From NCBI RefSeq assembly GCF_900105385.1, contig NZ_LT629772.1:5580001-5644000 (forward strand): a stretch of 64,000 nucleotides of DNA. Reading direction: 5' to 3'. The DNA is from Microlunatus soli (GTDB taxonomy: Bacteria; Actinomycetota; Actinomycetes; Propionibacteriales; Propionibacteriaceae). The notes beneath the pieces were generated by a model. That model was given only the letters and a program-made list of their open reading frames with translations. It did not search any database and was not told where the DNA came from. The translations under genes and the position numbers were made by a program. Positions 45,428 to 53,527 of this stretch are shown one piece after another. Within the stretch, counting starts at the first letter, position 1, and the number at the start of each line of letters is the position of its first letter.

Positions 45428-46522
45428 GTGAGCACCAAACGTCGCCGCAGCCGCGGCAATCCCGCCAAGCCGCTGAAACAGTCCGGTCCCGGCCGGCCGT
45501 CGTCCACCAGCCCCGGCTCGACATCACGGTCGACATCACGGTCGACGTCACGGCCGGCGCGTCCGCCGGCGACCGGCGGAGCGATCTCCGGGTTCGGCTT
45601 CGGCAGCCTCGGTGGCGTCGAGATCCCGCCGCCGAGCGGTGTCCTCTACCCGCAGTTGCTGCGGCGTGAAGGCGAGCCGCGGCGGCTGGCGATCGGACGG
45701 GCACTGATCGGCATCGCGGTGGCGCTGTCGCTGTACTTCCTGCTGGTCTCGGTGGTCAGTCAGGGGGTGGTGATGCTGTCCTGGACGATCACCTCCCCGA
45801 CCCTGTCCTACGCCGACTATTCGAAGGCCGCCCTGGCGTTCCGGCTGCCGGCCGGGATGCTCGGCACCAATCTGGGGATTGCCTGCCTGATCCCGATCAC
45901 CTTTGCCGCGATGATGGTGGTGCACCAGGTACGCCCCCGATGGCTCGGGTCGATCCGGCCGCGGATCCGTTGGTCCTATCTCTTCGTCAGCCTCGGCATC
46001 GCGGCGGTGTCGCTGGCCGCGGTCTTCGCGCTGTCCACGCTGGCCGGGCCGGCGGCCCAGCTCAAGCCACAGCCGAACTTCTGGGTCTTCATGATCATCA
46101 TCCTGCTCACCTCGCCGCTGCAGGCGGCGGGTGAGGAGTATCTGTTCCGCGGCTACCTGTTGCAGGCGTTCGGCAGCATGGTGAAGAATCCGTGGTTCGG
46201 TGTGCTGGTGTCGTCGGTGGTGTTCGCGGCGTTTCACGGCCTGCAGAATCCGCCGCTGTTCCTGGACCGGCTCGCGTTCGGCATCCTGGCCGCCATCCTG
46301 GTGATGAAGACCGGTGGCCTGGAGGCCGGCATCGGCGCGCACGTGATCAACAACGTCTACGCCTTCGGACTGGCGGGCCTGACCAGTTCGATCGCACAAT
46401 CCCGCGCACTGACGTCGATCGGCTGGCTGGATGCGCTGTTCGACGTCGGCGGGTTCGCGCTGTTCGCGGTGCTGGCCTATCTGGCTGCCCGGTTGCTGAA
46501 ACTGCGGAACCGTACGGTTTGA
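45428..46522 (+). CDS. CPBP-family intramembrane glutamic endopeptidase
   Basis: A 364-aa membrane protease of the Rce1/ABI family. The hydrophilic N-terminus (about 85 aa, Ser/Arg/Pro-rich) contains an STSR repeat encoded by three 12-bp units (45518-45553). About eight membrane segments follow. Catalytic motifs are GEEYLFRGYLLQAFG (Glu236-Glu237, Arg241), AAFHGLQNP (His270) and HVINNVYAF. GTG 45428. Substrate unknown; related proteins handle bacteriocin immunity or prenyl-protein processing. Confidence 0.92.
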   Translation: MSTKRRRSRGNPAKPLKQSGPGRPSSTSPGSTSRSTSRSTSRPARPPATGGAISGFGFGSLGGVEIPPPSGVLYPQLLRREGEPRRLAIGRALIGIAVALSLYFLLVSVVSQGVVMLSWTITSPTLSYADYSKAALAFRLPAGMLGTNLGIACLIPITFAAMMVVHQVRPRWLGSIRPRIRWSYLFVSLGIAAVSLAAVFALSTLAGPAAQLKPQPNFWVFMIIILLTSPLQAAGEEYLFRGYLLQAFGSMVKNPWFGVLVSSVVFAAFHGLQNPPLFLDRLAFGILAAILVMKTGGLEAGIGAHVINNVYAFGLAGLTSSIAQSRALTSIGWLDALFDVGGFALFAVLAYLAARLLKLRNRTV

Positions 46523-46647
46523 TCTTTGCGATCGCACCCAACCCGTTCTGCGATCGGCATTTCTCGGCGATCGATATTCGTCGATGATCGGCATTTCTTT
46601 CCCCGACCCACTGTTCGGTTCGGGCGCCGATGTGCCAATCTCATCCC

Positions 46648-48231
46648 ATGACCGATAACACCGAGGCGATCAAGCAGGGCTACTCCTTCGACTCCGCAGC
46701 GATCGAGCTGGGCGTCCTGGTTCAGGAGAAGAAGCCCGTTCCCGAGGCCAAGATCAGGATCCCGCTCGGGATGCTGAACCGGCACGGACTGGTCTGTGGC
46801 GCCACCGGCACCGGCAAGACCAAGACCCTGCAGCTGATGGCCGAGCAGATCGCGGCCGGTGGCGTACCGGTGTTCGCCGCCGACATCAAGGGTGACCTGT
46901 CGGGCATCTCGACGCCCGGTGCCACCTCGGAGAAGCTGACCGCACGGACCGAGGCACTCGGTCAGGACTGGCAGCCGACCGGCTTCACGACCGAGTTCTA
47001 CGCGCTCGGCGGCAAGGGCAAGGGGGTGCCGGTGCGGGCGACCGTCTCGTCCTTCGGCCCGGTCCTGCTGTCCAAGGTGCTCGGGTTGAACGAAACTCAG
47101 GAATCCTCCCTCGGGCTGGTCTTCCACTACGCCGACAAGGCGGGTCTGGCGTTGCTCGACCTGTCCGACCTGCGCGCGGTGCTGCAATATCTGACCAGCG
47201 ACGAGGGCAAGGGTGAGCTGAAGGAGCTCGGCGGGCTGTCCAGTGCGACCGCGGGGGTGATCCTGCGCAGCCTGATCGCGTTCGCCGATCAAGGGGCCGA
47301 GGAGTTCTTCGGGGAGCCCGAATTCGACAGCGCCGACCTGTTGCGCGTCGATGACGCCGGGCACGGCATCATCTCGCTGCTGGAGTTGCCCGACCTGGCC
47401 AGCAAGCCCGCACTGTTCTCCACCTTCCTGATGTGGCTGCTGGCCGACCTGTTCACCGATCTGCCCGAGGTCGGCGACATCGACAAGCCGAAGCTGGTGT
47501 TCTTCTTCGACGAGGCGCATCTGCTCTTCAACGACGCGTCGAAGGCGTTCCTGGAGTCGATCGCCCAGACCGTCCGGCTGATCCGTTCCAAAGGCGTCGG
47601 TGTCTTCTTCGTGACCCAAACGCCGAAGGACGTGCCGGACGAGGTGCTCGCGCAGCTCGGATCCCGGGTCCAGCACCAGCTCCGCGCGCACACCCCGAAC
47701 GACGCCAAGGCGCTGAAACAGACCGTGGCGACCTTCCCCAAGTCCGACTACGACCTCGGCGAGCTGCTCACCACCCTCGGCATCGGCGAGTCCGTGATCA
47801 CCGTGATGGACCCCGACGGTGCGCCGACGCCGGTCGCCTGGACCCGGATGCTGGCGCCGCAGTCGCTGATGGGACCGGCCCCGGCAGACCAGCTGGAGGC
47901 CGCGGTCAAGGCATCGGCGTTGCAGAGCAAGTACGGCGAGGCGATCGACCGGGAGTCGGCCCGCGAGCTGCTGGCCAAGAAGCTGGACGACGGTGCCGCG
48001 ACCCACGAGCGGGAACAGGCCGGTGCGGACGGCGGCGAGCAGGGGGAGGGACGGACCCGGCAGGATCGCGAGCCCCGCTCGGAGTCCAGGAGCTCGCAGT
48101 CGCGCGGCCGGGCCCGCGAAGAGAAGAACGTGGTCGAACAGGTGGTCGGATCGACGCTGTTCCGGCAGGTCGCTCGCAGCGCCGGGCGGGAGATCGTCCG
48201 GGGCCTGTTCGGCGTAGCGCGTCGGCGCTGA
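46648..48231 (+). CDS. HerA-like helicase C-terminal domain protein (DUF853)
   Basis: A 527-aa FtsK/HerA-superfamily ATPase. Walker A is CGATGTGKTKTLQ (about 50-62), Walker B KLVFFFDEAHLLF near 290, followed by IRSKGVGVFFVTQTPKDVPDEVLAQLGSRVQHQLRA with the arginine-finger-like region. It matches the YjgR/DUF853 group, for which a DNA-translocation or ion-channel-associated role has been proposed. The final 90 residues are charged and low-complexity. ATG 46648 is preceded by CAATCT and 6 nt. No NurA nuclease gene is near. Confidence 0.92.
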   Translation: MTDNTEAIKQGYSFDSAAIELGVLVQEKKPVPEAKIRIPLGMLNRHGLVCGATGTGKTKTLQLMAEQIAAGGVPVFAADIKGDLSGISTPGATSEKLTARTEALGQDWQPTGFTTEFYALGGKGKGVPVRATVSSFGPVLLSKVLGLNETQESSLGLVFHYADKAGLALLDLSDLRAVLQYLTSDEGKGELKELGGLSSATAGVILRSLIAFADQGAEEFFGEPEFDSADLLRVDDAGHGIISLLELPDLASKPALFSTFLMWLLADLFTDLPEVGDIDKPKLVFFFDEAHLLFNDASKAFLESIAQTVRLIRSKGVGVFFVTQTPKDVPDEVLAQLGSRVQHQLRAHTPNDAKALKQTVATFPKSDYDLGELLTTLGIGESVITVMDPDGAPTPVAWTRMLAPQSLMGPAPADQLEAAVKASALQSKYGEAIDRESARELLAKKLDDGAATHEREQAGADGGEQGEGRTRQDREPRSESRSSQSRGRAREEKNVVEQVVGSTLFRQVARSAGREIVRGLFGVARRR

Positions 48232-48248
48232 CCCCGCAGCGTCCGGTT

Positions 48249-48266
48249 CCCGGTCCCGGGACCGGG
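48249..48266. terminator. Palindrome after the HerA-like gene
   Basis: CCCGGTCCCGGGACCGGG is an 18-bp perfect palindrome 17 bp after the stop. There is no T-tract. Confidence 0.4.
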
Positions 48267-48335
48267 CGCGCCGGTTTGGGGTAGCGAGACCGATTACAGT
48301 AGAGTTCTTGCTCGTTGCCCACCGGCAACAACCCA

Positions 48336-48407
48336 TGGGGTATGGGGTAATTGGCAGCCCGACTGATTCTGGTTCAGTTAGTTCAGGTTCGAGTCCTGGT
48401 ACCCCAG
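48336..48407 (+). tRNA. tRNA-Gln (anticodon CTG)
   Basis: The acceptor arms TGGGGTA and TACCCCA pair fully. The anticodon stem is ACTGA/TCAGT around the loop TTCTGGT, giving anticodon CTG. The T arm holds GGTTCGAGTCC-type sequence. CCA is not encoded. The D-loop carries GGGGTAATTGGC. Confidence 0.95.
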
Positions 48408-48428
48408 CTTTCGAGCTGGATCGAGTAT

Positions 48429-48470
48429 CTGCCGCGGCATCATCGGTGTCGCGGCAGGTTGCGTTTTCGC
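48429..48470 (+). terminator. Terminator after tRNA-Gln
   Basis: CTGCCGCG (48429-48436) and CGCGGCAG (48450-48457) form a perfect 8-bp stem followed by GTTGCGTTTT. It begins 22 bp after the tRNA. Confidence 0.7.
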
Positions 48471-48528
48471 CCAGTTTGCCCGGTTGGCAGTTGCCCGGTC
48501 GTCCGGTGAAGCGGAGACGGGCGTGGCT

Positions 48529-49113
48529 TCATTCCGCCGGTCGCCAGCGCAGCCCGGCTGCTCGGGGGCGCATCACCAGGGCGGCCACGTAGTAGCTGCA
48601 GACGCGCTTGCTGCGATTGGCGTAGCCCAGGTCCTGGTCGCCGGCCAGGTAGATCGAATCACCGGCGGCCAGTTCGACCTCGCGGTCGCCGATCTGCAGG
48701 GTCAGCAGGCCGGACTCGACGTAGATGAACTCATGGGATCCGGGGGCGTACGCCGGATAGCCGGTCGGTTCGCAGCCGGCCGGCAGTGTCGATCGGATCC
48801 ATTCGAAGTTGACGCCGGGCACGACCGGAGTGAGCACCGTACGCTGCCAGCCGCCGGGCTCGGTGATGGCGTCCTGTTGGTCGGCTCGGCGGATGATGAT
48901 CCGATCGTCGGGATCCTCCAGCAGTCGTCCCATCGTCGTCCCCAGGCCGGTCGCGATCCGATCCAGCACGACCACGGTCGGGGCCTTGTCACCACGCTCG
49001 ACCGCCGACAGCATGCTCACGCTCACCGCGGACAGCTCCGCCAACTGCTGCAGGGTCAACGATCGTTCGTTGCGCAGACGCTGTACTGACTGGCCGAGCC
49101 GGTGAAGATCCAT
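48529..49113 (-). CDS. XRE-family regulator with C-terminal cupin domain
   Basis: A 194-aa protein. The helix-turn-helix covers about 7-60 (LGQSVQRLRNERSLTLQQLAELSAVSVSMLSAVERG), and a cupin follows with GSHEFIYVESGLLTLQIGDREVELAAGDSIYL. Such regulators sense small ligands, for example puutrescine- or sugar-like compounds, but the ligand here is unknown. ATG 49113 is 7 nt from TACTAT, indicating a leaderless mRNA. It is divergent from an acetyltransferase gene 40 bp away, its probable target. Confidence 0.92.
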   Translation of the reverse strand: MDLHRLGQSVQRLRNERSLTLQQLAELSAVSVSMLSAVERGDKAPTVVVLDRIATGLGTTMGRLLEDPDDRIIIRRADQQDAITEPGGWQRTVLTPVVPGVNFEWIRSTLPAGCEPTGYPAYAPGSHEFIYVESGLLTLQIGDREVELAAGDSIYLAGDQDLGYANRSKRVCSYYVAALVMRPRAAGLRWRPAE

Positions 49114-49120
49114 GTATTCT

Positions 49121-49146
49121 ATAGTAGTGATCGATTCCACTATCGT
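49121..49146. promoter_or_regulatory. Overlapping divergent leaderless promoters
   Basis: TACTAT (minus strand, 49121-49126) precedes the regulator ATG by 7 nt, and TATCGT (plus strand, 49141-49146) precedes the acetyltransferase ATG by 7 nt. ATAGT (49121-49125) and ACTAT (49139-49143) form an inverted repeat over both -10 boxes, a likely operator. Confidence 0.55.
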
Positions 49147-49153
49147 AAACGGG

Positions 49154-49663
49154 ATGGGGGCGGTGCTCATCCGCCCCGCAGCGACGGACGATCTCGAGCG
49201 GATCGCCGCGATCTACGCGCCCTACGTCACCGACACCGTGATCACGTTCGAGATCGAGGTGCCGTCGGCGCAGGAATGGCGACAGCGCTTCGCCGCGATC
49301 ACCGAATCAGGGCTGCCGTTCCTGGTTGCGACGCTGGACGATCAGGTGGTCGGCTTTGCCTACGCGGGCCCCTATCGGAGTCGCCCGGCCTATCGGCAGA
49401 CCGCCGAGGACTCGATCTACCTGGCGCCGGAGTCACGGGGTCTCGGTATCGGCGGCAGGCTGCTGGACGAATTGATCGTCCGGACCCGTGCCGTCGGTAT
49501 CCGCGAACTCGTCGCGGTGATCGCCGACGCCGACAATCCGGCCTCGCCGGCGCTCCATGCCCGCAGGGGGTTCGTCGAGGTCGGACGGTTGACCGGCGTC
49601 GGCCACAAGCACGACCGCTGGGTCGACACCCTGCTGATGCAGCTCTCCCTAGGAGTGCGCTGA
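49154..49663 (+). CDS. GNAT acetyltransferase, phosphinothricin-acetyltransferase-like
   Basis: A 169-aa protein. IRPAATDDLERIAAIYAPYVTDTVITFEIEVPSAQEWRQRF is the characteristic N-terminus of the PAT/MddA group. Acetyl-CoA motif A reads DSIYLAPESRGLGIGGRLLDELI, and HARRGFVEVGRLTGVGHKHDRWVDTLLMQ closes it. Relatives acetylate phosphinothricin, methionine sulfone or sulfoximine. ATG 49154. It is probably controlled by the divergent XRE-cupin regulator. The stop codon lies in the arm of a long inverted repeat. Confidence 0.92.
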   Translation: MGAVLIRPAATDDLERIAAIYAPYVTDTVITFEIEVPSAQEWRQRFAAITESGLPFLVATLDDQVVGFAYAGPYRSRPAYRQTAEDSIYLAPESRGLGIGGRLLDELIVRTRAVGIRELVAVIADADNPASPALHARRGFVEVGRLTGVGHKHDRWVDTLLMQLSLGVR

Positions 49664-49808
49664 ACAATTGGCTCGTCGCGAGCACCGCGATGTGCGTGCA
49701 CGGGCACGTCGCGGGAGCGAAGGCCCGGGCCGGTCGAGCGAGCGCGGCGCCGCCCGTGTGCGTGCAGCGTGGCGCGCAGCAGAGCGAATTGTTCAGCGCA
49801 CTCCTAGG
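49648..49808. repeat. 161-bp element bounded by 22-bp perfect inverted repeats
   Basis: The arm CCTAGGAGTGCGCTGAACAA plus TT (49648-49669) recurs as its exact reverse complement at 49787-49808. Between them lie 117 bp of GC-rich sequence with further partial complementarity (GCACGGGC / GCCCGTGT). It covers the GNAT stop codon and lies between convergent genes. It could be a very large terminator or a miniature mobile element. Confidence 0.75.
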
Positions 49809-49840
49809 CTGACGACGCCGACCGCTACGGGCTTCTGCCC

Positions 49841-50932
49841 TCACCCGGCTTCAGGCCGGACCAGGACGCGGGCGAACGCGCCGGACCGCATCTCCTCGAA
49901 GGCGTCGTCGATGTCGGACAGTGGATGCGCCGGCGACATCAGACCTGCCACGCCGGCGTCGGCGCCATGACTCTGCAGCCAGTCGACAGCGGTGAGGAAG
50001 TCGGCTGTCCGGTAGTTGTGCACACCGGTCAGCCGGATCGAGCGGGTGACCAGATCGGCCGGGTCCAGTCGCAGGCTCGTCGCTCCGGGACTGACCGATC
50101 CGGCCGCCACCAGGTGGCCGCCGACGGCGGTCGCGGCAAGTGCGTCGACGAAGGCCGCCGGATTGCCCGATGCCTCGATCACCACCGGGAAGAGATCGTG
50201 CTCACCGGTGTCGGGTCGGGCACCACTCGGTCCGAGCAGCGCCAGCCGACCCGGGTTGGGGTCCCGCACCACCGGACGACAGCCGGCAGTAGCCAGCATC
50301 GCCGCGCAGAAGAAGCCCACCGCGCCGGCCCCGAACACCAGCACGGGCTCGCCCGACCGCGCACCCGCCGCACCGACGACGGCTGCCGCGGTCGCGGTCG
50401 CGCAGCCCGCAGACACCAGGATCTCGTCGTCGGCGCCGGCGTCGGGCAGGGCGACGACGGGTACTCCCGGCAGCAGTCGTACCCGGTCGGCGAGCATCCC
50501 GGTCGCGTACGGCGGACGTCGGACCGAGTCGTGCCCGTACTTCTGCAGCCGACGGCATTTCATCGTCAAGCCGGCACGGCACCGGTCGCAGGCACCGCAG
50601 AAGGCGATCATCGACAACACGACCCGGTCCCCGACCTTCAGCGGCATCCCGCGGGCATCGGTGCTGCCCGGGTCGAGGTCGGTGACCACGCCGACGCCCT
50701 CGTGGCCGAGGGCGGCCAACTCGGGGGCGCTACGGTGTCCGGCGACGGTGTGCAGATCGGAGCCGCAGATCGCCGCAGAGCTGATCGCGACGTCGATCTC
50801 GCCGGCGGTGCGATGCGGTAGCTCCACGTCCTGCAGCTGGACCCGACCATGATCGAAAACTGCGACCCGGGCGGTCTGTCGTCCCGGCGACGCAGGCACG
50901 ATGCTGCCGGACCCGGTGGTGGGGAAGTGCAC
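49841..50932 (-). CDS. Zinc-type alcohol dehydrogenase of a phosphonate locus (HpnZ-like)
   Basis: A 363-aa medium-chain dehydrogenase. Catalytic zinc ligands lie in AAICGSDLHTVAGH and GHEGVG, the structural zinc site is CGACDRCRAGLTMKC, and the NAD site VLVFGAGAVGFFCAAML. It resembles the family proposed to act in phosphonate catabolism (TIGR03366, HpnZ), and its neighbours fit that. GTG 50932 is chosen, with AGGAG 12 nt upstream; other in-frame starts are possible. Cytosolic. Confidence 0.87.
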   Translation of the reverse strand: MHFPTTGSGSIVPASPGRQTARVAVFDHGRVQLQDVELPHRTAGEIDVAISSAAICGSDLHTVAGHRSAPELAALGHEGVGVVTDLDPGSTDARGMPLKVGDRVVLSMIAFCGACDRCRAGLTMKCRRLQKYGHDSVRRPPYATGMLADRVRLLPGVPVVALPDAGADDEILVSAGCATATAAAVVGAAGARSGEPVLVFGAGAVGFFCAAMLATAGCRPVVRDPNPGRLALLGPSGARPDTGEHDLFPVVIEASGNPAAFVDALAATAVGGHLVAAGSVSPGATSLRLDPADLVTRSIRLTGVHNYRTADFLTAVDWLQSHGADAGVAGLMSPAHPLSDIDDAFEEMRSGAFARVLVRPEAG

Positions 50933-50963
50933 GCGAGGAATCGTCTCCTTGCTCGGTGAGAGG

Positions 50964-51875
50964 TCAGCTGTCGAACGGGCCACGGCGTCGGCGCTCGTCG
51001 GCCCAGGCCCGCAGATGGGTGAGCAGTGCACTGGTCGCCGCGCTCTGGAAACGCGAGGAGGCGTGCACCAGCACGTAGTCGTGATGCAGTTCGAGATCGG
51101 CCCAGCGGTGGACCGCGATGGTGGCTGCCCGCTGCCAGGCGTCGACCGAGCTCTCCGGAACCAGCGAGATCCCGACTCCGGCCGCGACCGCCTCGTTGAC
51201 TGCCGCCGTACCGGTGAGCTGCGCGGCGACCGTCGGTTCATGATCACCGAGCAGTCGACGCAGCACGGTCAGGGTGAGGGATCCTTCCTCCCGCAACACC
51301 AGCGGCAGTTCGGCGAACACCTCCGGTGTCACCGGGTCGGGCAGTTCCCAGCCCACCGGCGCCACCAGCACCAGACCGTCGGCGACGAACGGTTCGGCGG
51401 TCAGTCGTCGGGTCTTCGGTGGCTGCTCGGTGGTGATCGCCAGTTCGGCCTCGTCGTTGTCCAACATCTCCCAGACCCGGTCGGTGTTGGCCACCTGGGC
51501 CAGCACCGTGATGTCGGGACGCTGCTGTTGGAAGTCGGCGATCACACCAGGGAGCAGATGGTTGCCGAAGCTGGAGGTGGCGGCGATCCGGATGCTGCCG
51601 CGCCGCAGCCCGCGGAAGTCCCCGACGATCCGTTCGGCATCCTGCAACTCCTCGACGATCACATTCACCTTGGCATACAACGCGGCGCCGGCTTCGGTGA
51701 GGTCGATCTTGCCCTTGGACCGGGAGAAGAGCGCGACCCGGTAGTGCTGCTCCAGGCTGCGGATCTGATTCGAGACGTGCGGCTGGGAGGTGAAGAGTTC
51801 CTTTGCAGCCAAGGAAAACGACTGATTACGGACGACTGCCCGGAAGGTCTGCAGTTGCTGCAGCGACACCGTCAT
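50964..51875 (-). CDS. LysR-family transcriptional regulator
   Basis: A 303-aa LTTR. The HTH is LQQLQTFRAVVRNQSFSLAAKELFTSQPHVSNQIRSLE, followed by the linker and a two-lobed effector domain (GSIRIAATSSFGNHLLPGVIADF). It sits between the dehydrogenase and phosphonatase-like genes on the same strand, so it may be in the same transcript and sense a phosphonate or its product. ATG 51875. Confidence 0.93.
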   Translation of the reverse strand: MTVSLQQLQTFRAVVRNQSFSLAAKELFTSQPHVSNQIRSLEQHYRVALFSRSKGKIDLTEAGAALYAKVNVIVEELQDAERIVGDFRGLRRGSIRIAATSSFGNHLLPGVIADFQQQRPDITVLAQVANTDRVWEMLDNDEAELAITTEQPPKTRRLTAEPFVADGLVLVAPVGWELPDPVTPEVFAELPLVLREEGSLTLTVLRRLLGDHEPTVAAQLTGTAAVNEAVAAGVGISLVPESSVDAWQRAATIAVHRWADLELHHDYVLVHASSRFQSAATSALLTHLRAWADERRRRGPFDS

Positions 51876-51904
51876 CTGGTGATCATCTCCTCGATCGGCG
51901 AGCC

Positions 51905-52612
51905 TCAGAGCAAGATCGGCAGGTCGGCGACCCCGGCCAACAGATGGGTGTGCGGATGTCGGCCCAGCGCGGTCGCGTCGTGGGCTCCGGTCAGCACCCC
52001 GACCACCAGGCCGGCGCCGGCATTGGTGCCCGCACCGAGGTCGTTCGGGGTGTCGCCGACCGCGCAGACCCGATCGACATCGGTGACACCGGCCAGCTCC
52101 ATGGCGTGGAAGATCAGGTACGGCGCCGGCCGGCTGGCGGCCACCTCGTCACTGGTGACCAAGCCGTCCAGCTGCTCGCCGACCGACCAGCCCATCGTCT
52201 TCAGGATCGACTCGGCGATGTCCCGGGAGTAGCCGGTCTGCAGCACGACGGCGACGCCGGAAGCACGCAGCCGCGCGACAGCGCCCTCGACGCCGGGCAG
52301 CGGAGTCGGCGGCGTTTCGGCGTAGCGCCGCAGCAGCCGACCATGGAAGTCCCCGTACACGGTCTCGACAAGATCATCGGGAGCCGATCCGCCGCATTCG
52401 CGGAGCAACCCGGCGGTCGCCTCCTTCTTGCTGGTCCCGGTCCAGCGGGCGAACACCTGATCCGGGATCGGGCGGCCGAGATGATCTTCGACGGCCCCGC
52501 GCAGTGACGCGTACACCGCGCCGTGCTCCTGCACCGTGGTGCCCGCCATGTCCAGCGCTGCCAGGTCGAACCGTCGGCTGTCGTTCCCCCGACTGTCGTC
52601 GTGGTCAGTCAT
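51905..52612 (-). CDS. Phosphonatase-like HAD hydrolase
   Basis: A 235-aa HAD enzyme related to phosphonoacetaldehyde hydrolase PhnX. Motif I is ALDMAGTTVQEHG, with the PhnX-style Ala-Gly after the nucleophile region; WTGTSKKEATAGLL offers the Lys-containing cap; motif II is LQTGYS and motif III SRPAPYLIF, with GDTPNDLGAGTNAG at the end. It matches the TIGR03351 phosphonatase-like group, thought to cleave a C-P bond in a phosphonate aldehyde slightly different from phosphonoacetaldehyde. ATG 52612 (or 52618) overlaps the GntR gene end. Confidence 0.88.
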   Translation of the reverse strand: MTDHDDSRGNDSRRFDLAALDMAGTTVQEHGAVYASLRGAVEDHLGRPIPDQVFARWTGTSKKEATAGLLRECGGSAPDDLVETVYGDFHGRLLRRYAETPPTPLPGVEGAVARLRASGVAVVLQTGYSRDIAESILKTMGWSVGEQLDGLVTSDEVAASRPAPYLIFHAMELAGVTDVDRVCAVGDTPNDLGAGTNAGAGLVVGVLTGAHDATALGRHPHTHLLAGVADLPILL

Positions 52613-53384
52613 GATCATGATCTCCTGGGAGTTCGAGTCGGCGGAATTCCAGCTGACGGACCGGGTGCGGTCCGTGACTGGCGGCATTGCTGATGGTGAA
52701 GGTGGCCCGGTCGGGGCGATAACGGTCGTCGGCGTACTCGACGGGAGAGCCGTCGGATCCGGTCACCGTGCGGCGTTCCCGCAGCAACGGGGTGCCGACC
52801 GGGACGTCCAGCAGTTCGGCGTCCAGCGGATCGGCTCCGATCGCATCGATCGTGTGGTCGGCCTGACCAAGATCAACACCGTGACCGATCAGGTACTGAT
52901 AGATCGAGCCGGCGTCGGTGTCGGTGTCGAACAGCAGTCGCCCGACCCGATCGACGAAGGTGCTGCGCTCCAGCATCGTCGGCTGACCGTCCAGCAACCG
53001 GAGCCGTACGACGTCGACCGCGCGGTCGTCGTCGGGGAGGTCGAGAGCAAGGGCGGCTGGCGTCGACGGAGCTCGCCGGGCGATCTCGATCGTCCGCTGC
53101 CCGGGTTTGCGGCCCGACAACTGGGCCCAGGCGGTGAAGGACAGGAAGGTCTCGAACGGCTGCCCGAGCGGTCGGGCACGGACCGTCGGCGGTCGGCCCT
53201 GGCTGCCGGAGATCAACCCCTCGGTGCGCAGTGCTGACAGCGCCTGCCGCACCGTGCCGCGGGAGGCCCCGAACTCCTCGACCAGATCCGCCTCGGTCGG
53301 GATCGGCGAGCCGATGGCCAGTTTGCCGTCGCTGATCCGGCGTCGCAGGACGTCCGCGACGCGAGCATGGAGGGGGACCGTCAC
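52605..53384 (-). CDS. GntR/HutC-family regulator (UTRA domain)
   Basis: A 259-aa repressor. The winged helix is PLHARVADVLRRRISDGKLAIGSPIPTEADLVEEFGASRGTVRQALSALRTEGLI; the UTRA domain starts near 90. GTG 53384 lies 8 nt after TATAGT. It is divergent from the FAD oxidoreductase and phnDCE operon, which it probably controls, as PhnF-like regulators do in phosphonate loci. It overlaps the hydrolase gene. Confidence 0.92.
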   Translation of the reverse strand: MTVPLHARVADVLRRRISDGKLAIGSPIPTEADLVEEFGASRGTVRQALSALRTEGLISGSQGRPPTVRARPLGQPFETFLSFTAWAQLSGRKPGQRTIEIARRAPSTPAALALDLPDDDRAVDVVRLRLLDGQPTMLERSTFVDRVGRLLFDTDTDAGSIYQYLIGHGVDLGQADHTIDAIGADPLDAELLDVPVGTPLLRERRTVTGSDGSPVEYADDRYRPDRATFTISNAASHGPHPVRQLEFRRLELPGDHDHD

Positions 53385-53392
53385 GGCCGATG

Positions 53393-53527
53393 ACTATACA
53401 AGTTGATCACCGATTCACGGTCACATCAGATTGTGATGAGCTCATTGGTGAACAGACGGTGACGCTGTATGAACAACGGCGCCGATGGGTTGCTGATCGG
53501 TCAACCGGCCCGGCAGCCTGGTGCCCC
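53393..53527. promoter_or_regulatory. Divergent GntR/phosphonate operon promoter region
   Basis: The region holds the minus-strand -10 box TATAGT (53393-53398) of gntR and the unseen promoter of the oxidoreductase. CTATACAAG and a later CTGTATGAAC may be operator halves, but no clean palindrome is visible. Confidence 0.35.
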
